Below, in pieces: positions 51,882 through 60,111 of a DNA stretch of 64,000 nucleotides; the first letter of the stretch is position 1; the number at the start of each line of letters is the position of its first letter. Origin of the DNA: Bradyrhizobium nivariense (GTDB lineage: Bacteria > Pseudomonadota > Alphaproteobacteria > Rhizobiales > Xanthobacteraceae); contig NZ_JARVWW010000029.1 in assembly GCF_029846715.1 (NCBI RefSeq), positions 1 to 64,000 on the forward strand, given 5' to 3'. The translations under genes and the position numbers were made by a program. The notes beneath the pieces are model-generated. The model saw nothing but the letters and a program-made list of their open reading frames with translations, did no database searches and was not told where the DNA came from.

Positions 51882-52778
51882 ATGAACATGCCTGCCACGA
51901 AGATGGACATTGAGACCGCAAGGCCCGCTGGCATGGCCGCGCCGGTCGTCGCGATGACACCGAAGCGGCCGCCGCGGAGCGAGACATACGCGCGGATGGC
52001 GCGGGAGACCGCCGTGCGCGTAATCCCCCCGCTGGTCGTGATCGCGCTCTTGCTTCTGGTGTGGGAGCTGGTCTGCCGTCGCGCCGGCTCGGCGCTGCCG
52101 CCGCCGTCAAAAGTCTTCAAGGACACCAAGGAACTGATCCTCGATCCGTTCTTCGATCATGGCGGCATCGACAAGGGTCTGTTCTGGCATCTCTCCGCCA
52201 GTCTCCAGCGCGTCGCACTCGGCTATTCGCTCTCCGCCATCGCCGGCATTGCGCTCGGCGTCCTGGTCGGCCAGTCGGTCTGGGCCATGCGCGGGCTCGA
52301 TCCGCTGTTCCAGGTCTTGCGCACCATCCCGCCGCTGGCCTGGCTGCCGCTGTCGCTCGCGGCGTTCCGCGACGGCCAGCCCTCGGCGATCTTCGTCATC
52401 TTCATCACCTCGATCTGGCCGATCATCATCAACACCGCGGTCGGCGTCCGCAACATCCCGCAGGATTACCGCAACGTCGCGGCGGTGGTGCAGCTCAATC
52501 CGCTCGAGTTCTTCGCCAAGATCATGATCCCGGCCGCCGCGCCCTACATCTTCACGGGGCTTCGCATCGGCATCGGCCTGTCGTGGCTCGCGATCGTGGC
52601 CGCGGAAATGCTGATCGGCGGCGTCGGCATCGGGTTCTTCATCTGGGACGCCTGGAACTCCTCGCATATCAGCGAGATCATCCTGGCGCTGTTCTATGTC
52701 GGTATCATCGGCTTCGTGCTCGACCGCCTGATCGCGGGCGTCGGCAAGATCGTCACCCGCGGCACCGCGCTGAACTAA
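51882..52778 (+). CDS. nrtB: Nitrate ABC transporter permease NrtB
   Basis: A 298-residue inner-membrane protein. The helices start at VIPPLVVIALLLLVWELVCR after a 45-residue cytoplasmic N-terminus, and the BPD permease (EAA) loop is near VAAVVQLNPLEFFAKIMIPA. GLRIGIGLSWLAIVAAEMLI is the SsuC/TauC/NrtB signature. It forms the nitrate pathway with NrtC. The gene follows nrtA by 60 bp with GGAGAG before the ATG. Confidence 0.93.
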   Translation: MNMPATKMDIETARPAGMAAPVVAMTPKRPPRSETYARMARETAVRVIPPLVVIALLLLVWELVCRRAGSALPPPSKVFKDTKELILDPFFDHGGIDKGLFWHLSASLQRVALGYSLSAIAGIALGVLVGQSVWAMRGLDPLFQVLRTIPPLAWLPLSLAAFRDGQPSAIFVIFITSIWPIIINTAVGVRNIPQDYRNVAAVVQLNPLEFFAKIMIPAAAPYIFTGLRIGIGLSWLAIVAAEMLIGGVGIGFFIWDAWNSSHISEIILALFYVGIIGFVLDRLIAGVGKIVTRGTALN

Positions 52779-52789
52779 AGGGGAAGCAC

Positions 52790-53584
52790 ATGACCGCTTA
52801 TCTGAAGCTCGACCACATCGACAAGATCTTTACCCGCGGCGCTGCCTCGACGGAGGTGCTTAAGGATATCAACCTGACGATCGAGAAAGGTGAATATGTC
52901 TCGATCATCGGCCATTCCGGTTGCGGCAAGTCGACCCTTCTCAACATCATCGCAGGCCTGACCGTCGCCACCACCGGTGGCGTGCTCCTGGAGAACCGCG
53001 AGGTGAACTCACCGGGGCCGGATCGCGCGGTGGTGTTCCAGAACCATAGCCTGTTGCCGTGGCTGACCGTGTACGAGAACGTCAGGCTCGGCGTCGACAA
53101 GGTCTTCGCCAAAACCAAGAAGCGCGCCGAACGCGACGCCTGGGTGATGCACAATCTCAACCTCGTGCAGATGGCCCATGCCAAGGACAAGCGGCCCTCG
53201 GAAATCTCCGGCGGCATGAAGCAGCGCGTCGGCATTGCCCGCGCGCTCGCGATGGAGCCGAAAGTGTTGCTGCTCGACGAGCCTTTCGGCGCGCTCGACG
53301 CGCTGACCCGCGCGCATTTGCAGGACTCGGTGATGGCGCTGCATCAGAAGCTCGGCAACACCATTTTGATGATTACCCACGACGTCGACGAGGCCGTGCT
53401 GCTGTCCGACCGCATCGTCATGATGACGAACGGGCCGAGCGCGCGCATCGGCGAGGTGCTGGAGGTGCCGCTGGCGCGCCCGCGCAAGCGGCTCGAGCTC
53501 GCGACCAATGCCACTTACTTGAAGTGCCGGCAGCGCGTGCTTGAATTCCTCTATGAGCGTCATCGCTTCGTCGAAGCCGCCTAA
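52790..53584 (+). CDS. nrtC: Nitrate ABC transporter ATPase NrtC (short, NrtD-like)
   Basis: A 264-residue ATPase. Walker A is IIGHSGCGKSTLLNIIAGL, the Q-loop VVFQNHSLLPWLTV, the signature ISGGMKQRVGIARALA, Walker B VLLLDEPFGALDAL, and the switch ITHDVDEAVLLSD. It lacks the C-terminal solute-binding domain of cyanobacterial NrtC, so in domain terms it resembles NrtD. GGGGAAG precedes ATG 52790. The frame is open from 52061 because of high G+C, but that stretch is nrtB in another frame. Confidence 0.93.
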   Translation: MTAYLKLDHIDKIFTRGAASTEVLKDINLTIEKGEYVSIIGHSGCGKSTLLNIIAGLTVATTGGVLLENREVNSPGPDRAVVFQNHSLLPWLTVYENVRLGVDKVFAKTKKRAERDAWVMHNLNLVQMAHAKDKRPSEISGGMKQRVGIARALAMEPKVLLLDEPFGALDALTRAHLQDSVMALHQKLGNTILMITHDVDEAVLLSDRIVMMTNGPSARIGEVLEVPLARPRKRLELATNATYLKCRQRVLEFLYERHRFVEAA

Positions 53585-53630
53585 ACGCGTCGTTAACACA
53601 AGCGCAACCCGCACAAATAACAGACATCAA

Positions 53631-53663
53631 GCTCAATCCTTGTGCGGCGCACAAGGATTGAGC
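53631..53663. promoter_or_regulatory. 33-bp perfect palindrome upstream of narK
   Basis: GCTCAATCCTTGTGCG and CGCACAAGGATTGAGC are perfectly complementary 16-base arms around a central G (53647). The core TTGTGCG-N-CGCACAA matches that of the nirC/nrtA palindrome. Its centre is 112 bp upstream of the narK -24 element. A half-site, CCGCACAAATAA, lies at 53610-53621. Further inverted repeats follow (CGCAAAATTTGCG, 53668-53680, and a bulged stem CGAATGG/CCATTCG). No gene lies in 53585-53921. Confidence 0.75.
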
Positions 53664-53758
53664 GAATCGCAAAATTTGCGTGCGAATGGAGCCCTGCAAA
53701 AATTTCGGGCCATTCGAATAAGCCTCTGAATTCCCTGCATTTCCCGAATGCGCGCAGT

Positions 53759-53774
53759 TGGCACGGAAATTGAA
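53759..53774 (+). promoter_or_regulatory. Sigma-54-type promoter for narK
   Basis: TGGCACG-GAAA-TTGAA has a perfect -24 element and the same TTGAA -12 variant as the nrtA promoter. A start about 12 bases downstream leaves a leader of roughly 135 bases before narK. Confidence 0.65.
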
Positions 53775-53860
53775 ATGCCAACTGCGACGCCAACGACGAC
53801 GTCCCTCAACATCATCAATCAGCATCGTGAACTCGCCACCGGGGCTTGGCCTCGGCGCGC

Positions 53861-53897
53861 GCCTCCTTGCCTGGAGGCTGAGCCTGCAACGACGCAG
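53861..53897 (+). promoter_or_regulatory. Hexaloop hairpin pair in narK leader, candidate NasT (ANTAR) target
   Basis: GCCTCC-TTGCCT-GGAGGC (53861-53878) and CTGC-AACGAC-GCAG (53884-53897) each close a six-base loop. The second has the A1/G4 loop AACGAC, identical to the second hairpin of the nrtA leader and at the same distance (about 20 bases) from the start codon. The first loop does not fit A1/G4. Confidence 0.45.
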
Positions 53898-53921
53898 CGG
53901 TGAGCCTAGAAGGGATACTCA

Positions 53922-55313
53922 ATGACGAAGAATCCAACTCTGAACTCCACTTGGATTTCAGACTGGCGCCCCGAAGATGAGGCGTTCTGGAATGCGACTG
54001 GCAAGACTATCGCGCGACGCAACCTGATCTGGTCGATCGTGGCCGAGCATATCGGCTTCTCGGTCTGGCTGATCTGGAGCATCGTCACCACCAAGCTGCC
54101 GCAGGCGGGCTTCCACTACACCACCGACCAGCTGTTCCAGCTCGTCGCGGTGCCCGGGCTGATCGGCGCGTTGATGCGCTTTCCCTACACCTTCGCGGTG
54201 ACGACCTTCGGCGGTCGCAACTGGACCATCTTCAGTGCGGCGATCCTGTTCATTCCGACGCTCTCGCTCGCCTATTTCGTGAGCCAGCCCGACACGCCGT
54301 TCTGGCTGATGCTGCTGATTGCCTCGACCGCCGGCCTCGGCGGCGGCAACTTTGCGTCCAGCATGACCAACATCTCCTTCTTCTTTCCTGACCGGATGAA
54401 GGGGTGGGCGCTGGGCTTGAACGCGGCCGGTGGCAATATCGGCGTCTCCAGCGTGCAGCTCCTGACCCCGATCCTGATGACGCTCGCCGTCGTCAACCTC
54501 TTCCAGGCAACCCCCGTCGACGGCATCTTCCTCCAGAATGCCGGCCTGATGTGGGTGCTGCCGATCGCGATCGCGGTGTTCGGCGCAGTGTTCTTCATGA
54601 ACAACCTGACCACGGCCAAGTCGTCGATCAAGAACCAGCTCGCGGTGGTCAAGCGCAAGCACACCTGGATCATGGCCTATCTCTATATCGGCACGTTCGG
54701 CTCCTTCATCGGCTACTCGGCGGCATTTCCGCTGCTGATCAAGACCCAGTTCCCGCAAGTCACGATTGCGATCGCGTTCCTGGGGCCGCTGGTCGGCTCG
54801 CTGTCGCGGCCGCTCGGCGGCTGGCTTGCCGACAAGATCGGCGGCTCGGTCATCACGTTCTGGAATTTCATCGTGATGGCAGGCGCCACGGTCGGCGTGC
54901 TCTACTTCGTCGGGCACAAGGATTTCATCGGCTTCCTGTCGATGTTCCTGGTCCTGTTCGTCACGACGGGCATCGGCAACGGCTCGACCTACCGCATGAT
55001 CCCCTCGATCTTCCGCGAGCAGAATTTGTTCAGGGTGCGCGGCAAGGGCGATGCGGAGCGCGCGGTCGCCTTGAAGACGGCGAGCATCGAGAGCGGTGCT
55101 GCGGTCGGCTTCATCGGCGCGGTCGGCGCCGTCGGCGGCTATCTGATCCCGACCGGGTTCGGCAAATCGATCGCGCTGACCGGAGGGCCGCAGCTCGCGC
55201 TCGCGATCTATCTCGGTTTCTACGCCTCCTGCCTCGCGCTGACCTGGTGGTTTTATCTGCGTCGCAGCCCGCAGGGTGAGGGCGCGTCAAGCCTCGCCGG
55301 AGCGCGCGTGTGA
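53922..55313 (+). CDS. narK: NarK/NasA-type MFS nitrate/nitrite transporter
   Basis: A 463-residue protein with about twelve helices. The nitrate signatures of the NNP family are visible in AGLGGGNFASSMTNISFFFP (first) and GIGNGSTYRMIPSIF (second), with the substrate Arg in GALMRFPYTFAV and the cytoplasmic loop DRMKGWALGLNAAGGNIGVS. It carries out nitrate uptake and/or nitrite export across the inner membrane. GAAGGG precedes the ATG. Followed by the haemoglobin gene after 174 bp containing a palindromic repeat; in B. diazoefficiens the order narK-bjgb-flp-nasC is the same. Confidence 0.93.
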   Translation: MTKNPTLNSTWISDWRPEDEAFWNATGKTIARRNLIWSIVAEHIGFSVWLIWSIVTTKLPQAGFHYTTDQLFQLVAVPGLIGALMRFPYTFAVTTFGGRNWTIFSAAILFIPTLSLAYFVSQPDTPFWLMLLIASTAGLGGGNFASSMTNISFFFPDRMKGWALGLNAAGGNIGVSSVQLLTPILMTLAVVNLFQATPVDGIFLQNAGLMWVLPIAIAVFGAVFFMNNLTTAKSSIKNQLAVVKRKHTWIMAYLYIGTFGSFIGYSAAFPLLIKTQFPQVTIAIAFLGPLVGSLSRPLGGWLADKIGGSVITFWNFIVMAGATVGVLYFVGHKDFIGFLSMFLVLFVTTGIGNGSTYRMIPSIFREQNLFRVRGKGDAERAVALKTASIESGAAVGFIGAVGAVGGYLIPTGFGKSIALTGGPQLALAIYLGFYASCLALTWWFYLRRSPQGEGASSLAGARV

Positions 55314-55362
55314 GCATGATCCGGAAAAGTGCGTAGCGGTTTTCCGGCAAGATCGTGTTCGA
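55314..55362. repeat. Palindromic repeat GCATGATCCGGAAAAGTG type
   Basis: The sequence GCATGATCCGGAAAAGTGCG, then TAGCGGTTTTCCGGCAAGAT begins at the last base region of the narK stop codon. CCGGAAAA and TTTTCCGG form the stem. This is a dispersed alphaproteobacterial intergenic repeat; here it sits inside a presumed operon, between narK and the haemoglobin gene. Confidence 0.75.
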
Positions 55363-55487
55363 GATAGAGAGTTGGTACGAATCTCGCTTCTCTCCGTACG
55401 CGGGGAGAAGCATTGCCCGACAGTTTGACCATGAACCTGGTTCGCAATGGCGCGCACCAAGGCAAACCCAACAGGCAGGAGAACATC

Positions 55488-55916
55488 ATGACGCCAGAAC
55501 AGATCACCCTCGTCCAACAGAGCTTTGCCAAGGTCGCGCCGATTTCCGCGCAGGCCGCGGTGCTGTTCTACGATCGCCTGTTCGAGGTGGCGCCATCCGT
55601 GCGCGCGATGTTTCCCGAGGACATGACCGAGCAGCACAAGAAGCTGATGGGCATGCTCGCTGCCGTCGTCGGCGGCCTGTCGAACCTGGACTCGATCCTT
55701 CCCGCGGCCTCGGCGCTTGCGAAGCGTCACGTCGCCTATGGTGCGAAGGCTGAGCACTACCCCGTGGTTGGCGCGGCCTTGTTGTGGACCCTGGAGAAGG
55801 GGCTCGGCGAAGCCTGGACGCCCGAACTCGCCATCGCCTGGACCGACGCCTACGGCGTGTTGTCCGGCTACATGATTTCCGAGGCCTACGGCGCACAGTC
55901 GCAGGCTGCCGAATAG
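55488..55916 (+). CDS. Single-domain haemoglobin (Bjgb-like)
   Basis: A 142-residue bacterial globin without a reductase domain. MTPEQITLVQQSFAKVAPIS is the A-helix, YDRLFEVAPSVRAMFPEDMT covers B-C-D with the conserved Phe and Pro, and the proximal His lies in ALAKRHVAYGAK. GGAG precedes ATG 55488. In B. diazoefficiens the homologous Bjgb is reported to help remove NO formed during nitrate assimilation, probably with the flavoprotein encoded next as electron donor. The flavoprotein start follows the stop by 10 bp. Confidence 0.93.
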   Translation: MTPEQITLVQQSFAKVAPISAQAAVLFYDRLFEVAPSVRAMFPEDMTEQHKKLMGMLAAVVGGLSNLDSILPAASALAKRHVAYGAKAEHYPVVGAALLWTLEKGLGEAWTPELAIAWTDAYGVLSGYMISEAYGAQSQAAE

Positions 55917-55926
55917 GAGATGTCTT

Positions 55927-57144
55927 GTGAGTGAACCGCTGGTCATCGTCGGTAACGGTATGGCGGCCGCGCGTCTGGTCGACGAACTCGCCAAGACCGC
56001 GCTCGGCCGCTACGCGGTCGCCGTGATCGGCGAAGAGCCGCGGCTCGCTTACAACCGCGTGCTGCTCTCCTCCGTCCTCGCGGGAGAGACCGGGTCGCAC
56101 GAGATCGAGCTCCGGCCGGCCGACTGGTGGCGCCATCGCGGTGTCACGGTGCGCTACGGCTATCGCGTCACCGAGATCGACACCGGCCGCCGCGAGCTCA
56201 AGATCGAAGGTGAAGAGAGCATGGAATATTCCAAGCTCGTGCTCGCCATCGGCTCGACGCCGCTGCGGCTCAACGTGCCGGGCGCCGATCTCGCCGGCGT
56301 GCACACCTTCCGCGACACCCGCGACGTCGACCTGCTGCTGACGCTCGCCGCCGCCAAGAAGCGCGTCGTCGTGGTCGGCGGCGGTCTGCTCGGACTTGAA
56401 GCGGCTTACGGCCTCGCCAAGGCCGGAGCGCCCGTGACGCTGCTGCATCTGATGGACCGGCTGATGGAGCGCCAGCTCGATGCGCCGGCGGCCGACCTGC
56501 TCAAGACGCTGGTCGAGCGCAAGGGCATCCGCATCCTGCTCAATGCCTCCACGGTCCGCATCCATGGCGAGAGCCATGTCGAAGGGGTCGAGCTCGCTGA
56601 CGGTAGCCGGATCGAGGCCGACGCCGTGATCTTCGCTGCCGGCATCAGGCCCAACATTGCGCTCGCAAAGGACGCCGGCATCGCGGTCAACCGCGGCATC
56701 GTTGTCAACGACGAGATGCAGACGGCGTCACCCGATATCTACGCGCTCGGCGAATGCGCCGAGCATCGCGGCACCTGCTACGGCCTCGTCGAGCCTGCCT
56801 ACGAGCAGGCGCGCGTGCTGGCGCGGCATCTCGCCGGCCGTCCCGCGGTCTATCAGGGCAGCGTGGTCTCGACCAATCTGAAGGTATCAGGCGTCAGCGT
56901 GTTTTCCGCCGGCGATTTCATGGGCGGGGAGGGCAGCGAGAGCCTCGTGCTCACCGATCGCAGGCGCGGCACCTACAAGAAGCTCGTCATCGCCGACGGC
57001 CGGCTCACCGGCGCCGTGCTGATCGGCGATACCGTCGATGCGCTCTGGTATCTCGAACTGATCCGCAACGGCGACAAGGTGGCGGCGATCCGCACCGACA
57101 TGATGTTCGGCCGCGCGCTCGCGCGTCCCTCGAAAGCAGCCTGA
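55927..57144 (+). CDS. FAD-dependent NAD(P)H oxidoreductase (NasB/NirB-N-like, Flp)
   Basis: A 405-residue flavoprotein starting at GTG 55927 (MSEPLVIVGNG). The FAD site is VIVGNGMAAARLVDELAKTA, the NAD(P)H site VVVGGGLLGLEAAYGLAKAG, and the second FAD contact IYALGECAEHRGTCYGLVEP. It corresponds to the N-terminal NADH:acceptor domain of NirB/NasB, but lacks the Fe-S/siroheme part, so it is an electron donor rather than a nitrite reductase. Placement between the haemoglobin gene and nasC suggests it supplies electrons to NasC, the globin, or both. Confidence 0.92.
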   Translation: MSEPLVIVGNGMAAARLVDELAKTALGRYAVAVIGEEPRLAYNRVLLSSVLAGETGSHEIELRPADWWRHRGVTVRYGYRVTEIDTGRRELKIEGEESMEYSKLVLAIGSTPLRLNVPGADLAGVHTFRDTRDVDLLLTLAAAKKRVVVVGGGLLGLEAAYGLAKAGAPVTLLHLMDRLMERQLDAPAADLLKTLVERKGIRILLNASTVRIHGESHVEGVELADGSRIEADAVIFAAGIRPNIALAKDAGIAVNRGIVVNDEMQTASPDIYALGECAEHRGTCYGLVEPAYEQARVLARHLAGRPAVYQGSVVSTNLKVSGVSVFSAGDFMGGEGSESLVLTDRRRGTYKKLVIADGRLTGAVLIGDTVDALWYLELIRNGDKVAAIRTDMMFGRALARPSKAA

Positions 57145-57145
57145 T

Positions 57146-59851
57146 ATGACCGCGATCGATCCCACGCTCCGCGCCATCAAGACGACCTGTCCCTATTGCG
57201 GCGTCGGCTGCGGCGTGCTGGCGACGCCAGACGGCAAGGGCGGCGCGGCGATCGCGGGCGATTCTGACCATCCTGCCAATTTCGGCCGGCTGTGCTCCAA
57301 GGGCTCCGCGCTCGGCGAGACCGTCGGGCTCGAGAGCCGGCTGCTCTATCCGATGATCCGCTGCAAGGGCGTGCTCGAACGCGTCGCCTGGAGCGATGCG
57401 ATTGACCACGTCGCCCACCGCATGCAGCACATCGTCGCCCGCGACGGCGCCGACGCAGTCGCGTTCTATCTCTCCGGCCAGCTTCTCACCGAGGACTATT
57501 ACGTCGCCAACAAGCTGATGAAAGGCTTTGTCGGCACGGCGAATGTCGACACCAATTCGCGGCTGTGCATGTCGTCCTCGGTCGCCGGTCACCGCCGCGC
57601 CTTCGGCGCAGACACCGTGCCCGGCTGCTACGAGGATCTCGACCAGGCCGATCTGCTGGTGTTCGTCGGCTCGAATGCCGCCTGGTGCCATCCGGTGCTG
57701 TTCCAGCGCATGCTGAAGAACCGCCAGGAGCGCGGCGCGCGCATGATCGTGATCGATCCGCGCCGCACCGACACCGCGACCGACGTCGATCTGTTCCTCG
57801 GCCTCAAGCCCGGCACCGACACGGCGCTGTTCTCCGGCCTGTTCGTTCACCTCGCCGACACTGGTGCCCTGGATCAGGACTACATCGCGCAAAACACGTC
57901 CGGCTTTGACGACGCACTGGCGCGCGCGCGCAGCATCGCCGGCAGCATCACCGCGACCGCACTGGCGACCGGCCTCTCCGAGCTGGACGTCGCCGCCTTC
58001 TTCAAGATGTTCCGTGACACCGAGCGCGTCGTCACGCTGTATTCGCAGGGCGTCAACCAGTCGGCCCAGGGCACTGACAAGGTCAACGCGATCCTGAACT
58101 GCCATCTCGCCACGGGGCGTATCGGCAAGCCAGGGGCCTCACCGTTCTCACTCACCGGCCAGCCCAACGCGATGGGTGGCCGCGAGGTCGGCGGCCTCGC
58201 CAACCAGCTCGCCGCGCATATGAACTTCACGCCGCCGGACATCGACCGCGTGCGGCGGTTCTGGAAGGCGCCGCGCATCGCCACCCATGAGGGGTTGAAG
58301 GCGGTGCAGCTGTTCGAAGCGATCAACCGCGGCGAGGTCAAGGCGCTGTGGGTGATGGGCACCAATCCGGCGGTGTCGCTGCCGGACGCGGATTTCGTGC
58401 GCGAGGCACTGAAGAAGCTCGAATTGTTCGTCGTCTCCGAGAACGTGCTTTCCAACGACACGGTCGATGCCGGCCCGCACGTCCTTCTGCCCGCGCTCGC
58501 CTGGGGCGAGAAGTCGGGCACCGTGACCAACTCCGAGCGCCGCATCTCGCGCCAGCGCTCGTTCCTGCCGGCGCCGGGCGAGGCGCGGCCGGATTGGTGG
58601 ATCCTCAGCGAGACCGCCAAGCGTCTCGGCTTCGGCGACAGCTTCAACTACAAATCGGCCGCCGACATCTTTCGCGAGCACGCCGCGCTCTCGGCGTTCG
58701 AGAACGATGGCAGCCGCGACTTCGACATCGGCGCGCTGACCTCGCTGTCCGACGAGGCCTTCGACGCCTTGAAGCCCGTGCAGTGGCCCGCGCGCGAAGG
58801 CGAGGCGCCCGGCGAACGGTTCTTCGCGCAGGGCGGCTTCTTCACCAATGACGGCAAGGGCCGTTTCGTTGCCCCGGAAGTGCCGGCGCTGCGTGGCGAG
58901 ACCGGACCGTCGCGGCCCCTGCGCCTCAACACCGGGCGCATCCGCGACCAGTGGCACACCATGACGCGCACGGGGCTCAGCCAGCGGCTCGGCGCGCATC
59001 TGCCCGAGCCGTTCGTCGAGGTCCATCCCGATGACGCCAACAAATACAACATCGTCCATGACGGCTATGCCCGCATCACCACCGACTACGGCCAGTGTAT
59101 CCTGAAGGCCGTCGTCAGCGAGCGGCAGCAGCGCGGCACGCTGTTCGCGCCGATCCACTGGAGCGCGATGAACGCCTCGCATGGCCGCGTCGGTGCGCTG
59201 GTCGCACCGTTCACCGATCCGTTCTCCGGGCAGCCGGAGTCGAAGGCAACACCGGCCGCGATCGTGCCGTATGAATACGTCTTTCGTGGGTTTGCGCTCT
59301 CGCGACAACGGCTCGATCTGCCGCCGAACCTGATGTGGACCCGTGTCACTGTCGCCGGCGGCTTCGGCTATCTCTTCGCCGACAACGCAGATCTGTCGCG
59401 CTGGCCGGCCTGGCTCGAGAGCGTCGCCGGCGAGGATGTCGCCGACTATCGCGACTTCGGCGGCGGCGTCTACCGCGCCGCGTCGTTCGCGGGCGACCGC
59501 ATCGAAACCTGCTTGTTCGTCGGCCCAGCGCATGATGCCGGCGACTGGGAGGTGGTGAAGAGCCTGTTCGTGGCCGACCATGTCACCGACGACCAGCGCC
59601 GCATGCTGCTCTCCGGAAAGTCCAGCGAAGGTGCCGCCTCGACCGGCCCTGTCGTCTGCGCCTGCTTCGGCGTCGGCCGCGGCACCATCTGCGACACCAT
59701 CGCCGCAGGTGCGCGCACGGCCGCCGAGATCGGCGCAAAGCTCAAGGCCGGCACCAATTGCGGCTCCTGCATCCCCGAGCTGAAGCGGCTGATTGCTACG
59801 ACCGAGGTGGCGCCGGCGAAGCAGGCCAAGCTCGCGGGCGCGGCGGGGTAG
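57146..59851 (+). CDS. nasC: Assimilatory nitrate reductase catalytic subunit
   Basis: A 901-residue molybdopterin enzyme. An N-terminal [4Fe-4S] site is formed by Cys15, Cys18, Cys22 and Cys50 (TTCPYCGVGCGV, RLCSKGS). The molybdopterin core includes VDTNSRLCMSSSVAGHRRAF with the Mo-ligand Cys region, and MGTNPAVSLPDADFV. The dinucleotide-binding domain follows (RDQWHTMTRTGLSQRL, GRVGALVAPFTDPFSGQPES). A C-terminal Bfd-like [2Fe-2S] domain (CACFGVGRGTICDTIAAGAR ending NCGSCIPELKRLI) is an electron entry point, as in Klebsiella NasA. It reduces nitrate to nitrite in the cytoplasm. The start is two bases after the flavoprotein stop. Confidence 0.94.
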   Translation: MTAIDPTLRAIKTTCPYCGVGCGVLATPDGKGGAAIAGDSDHPANFGRLCSKGSALGETVGLESRLLYPMIRCKGVLERVAWSDAIDHVAHRMQHIVARDGADAVAFYLSGQLLTEDYYVANKLMKGFVGTANVDTNSRLCMSSSVAGHRRAFGADTVPGCYEDLDQADLLVFVGSNAAWCHPVLFQRMLKNRQERGARMIVIDPRRTDTATDVDLFLGLKPGTDTALFSGLFVHLADTGALDQDYIAQNTSGFDDALARARSIAGSITATALATGLSELDVAAFFKMFRDTERVVTLYSQGVNQSAQGTDKVNAILNCHLATGRIGKPGASPFSLTGQPNAMGGREVGGLANQLAAHMNFTPPDIDRVRRFWKAPRIATHEGLKAVQLFEAINRGEVKALWVMGTNPAVSLPDADFVREALKKLELFVVSENVLSNDTVDAGPHVLLPALAWGEKSGTVTNSERRISRQRSFLPAPGEARPDWWILSETAKRLGFGDSFNYKSAADIFREHAALSAFENDGSRDFDIGALTSLSDEAFDALKPVQWPAREGEAPGERFFAQGGFFTNDGKGRFVAPEVPALRGETGPSRPLRLNTGRIRDQWHTMTRTGLSQRLGAHLPEPFVEVHPDDANKYNIVHDGYARITTDYGQCILKAVVSERQQRGTLFAPIHWSAMNASHGRVGALVAPFTDPFSGQPESKATPAAIVPYEYVFRGFALSRQRLDLPPNLMWTRVTVAGGFGYLFADNADLSRWPAWLESVAGEDVADYRDFGGGVYRAASFAGDRIETCLFVGPAHDAGDWEVVKSLFVADHVTDDQRRMLLSGKSSEGAASTGPVVCACFGVGRGTICDTIAAGARTAAEIGAKLKAGTNCGSCIPELKRLIATTEVAPAKQAKLAGAAG

Positions 59852-59869
59852 GGGTTTTAAGAGAGGGTC

Positions 59870-60006
59870 TCGTGCCCCGGACGCTGCGCAGCACGGAGTG
59901 GTGCGCAGCAGAGCCGGGGCCCACCTGGCAAACGTTTGTTGTGGCTTTTCTGGGTCCCGGCTCTGCGCAGCAACGCAAAGGGTGTTGCAGCGCGTCCGGG
60001 ACACGA
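59870..60006. repeat. Palindromic repeat element, copy 2
   Basis: CTCGTGCCCCGGACGCTGCG to TGCAGCGCGTCCGGGACACG, with internal arms CAGAGCCGGGGCCCA and TGGGTCCCGGCTCTG. It is the inverted counterpart of the element at 25182-25319. It probably ends the nas transcript. No gene is supported between 59852 and 60111. Confidence 0.75.
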
Positions 60007-60111
60007 GTGCGGTATGGGCTGGTACGCAGCTATGCCGCCCGCACCAATCGACGTCCCCGCGATTGTGCCCTATGTTGCCGCGCTCTCCCATCAACAACAA
60101 CAAAAACAACC

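Noticed and set aside
52061..52789. In-frame upstream extension of nrtC
   Set aside because: It lies within nrtB in another frame; the ATPase begins at ATG 52790 with its own ribosome site.
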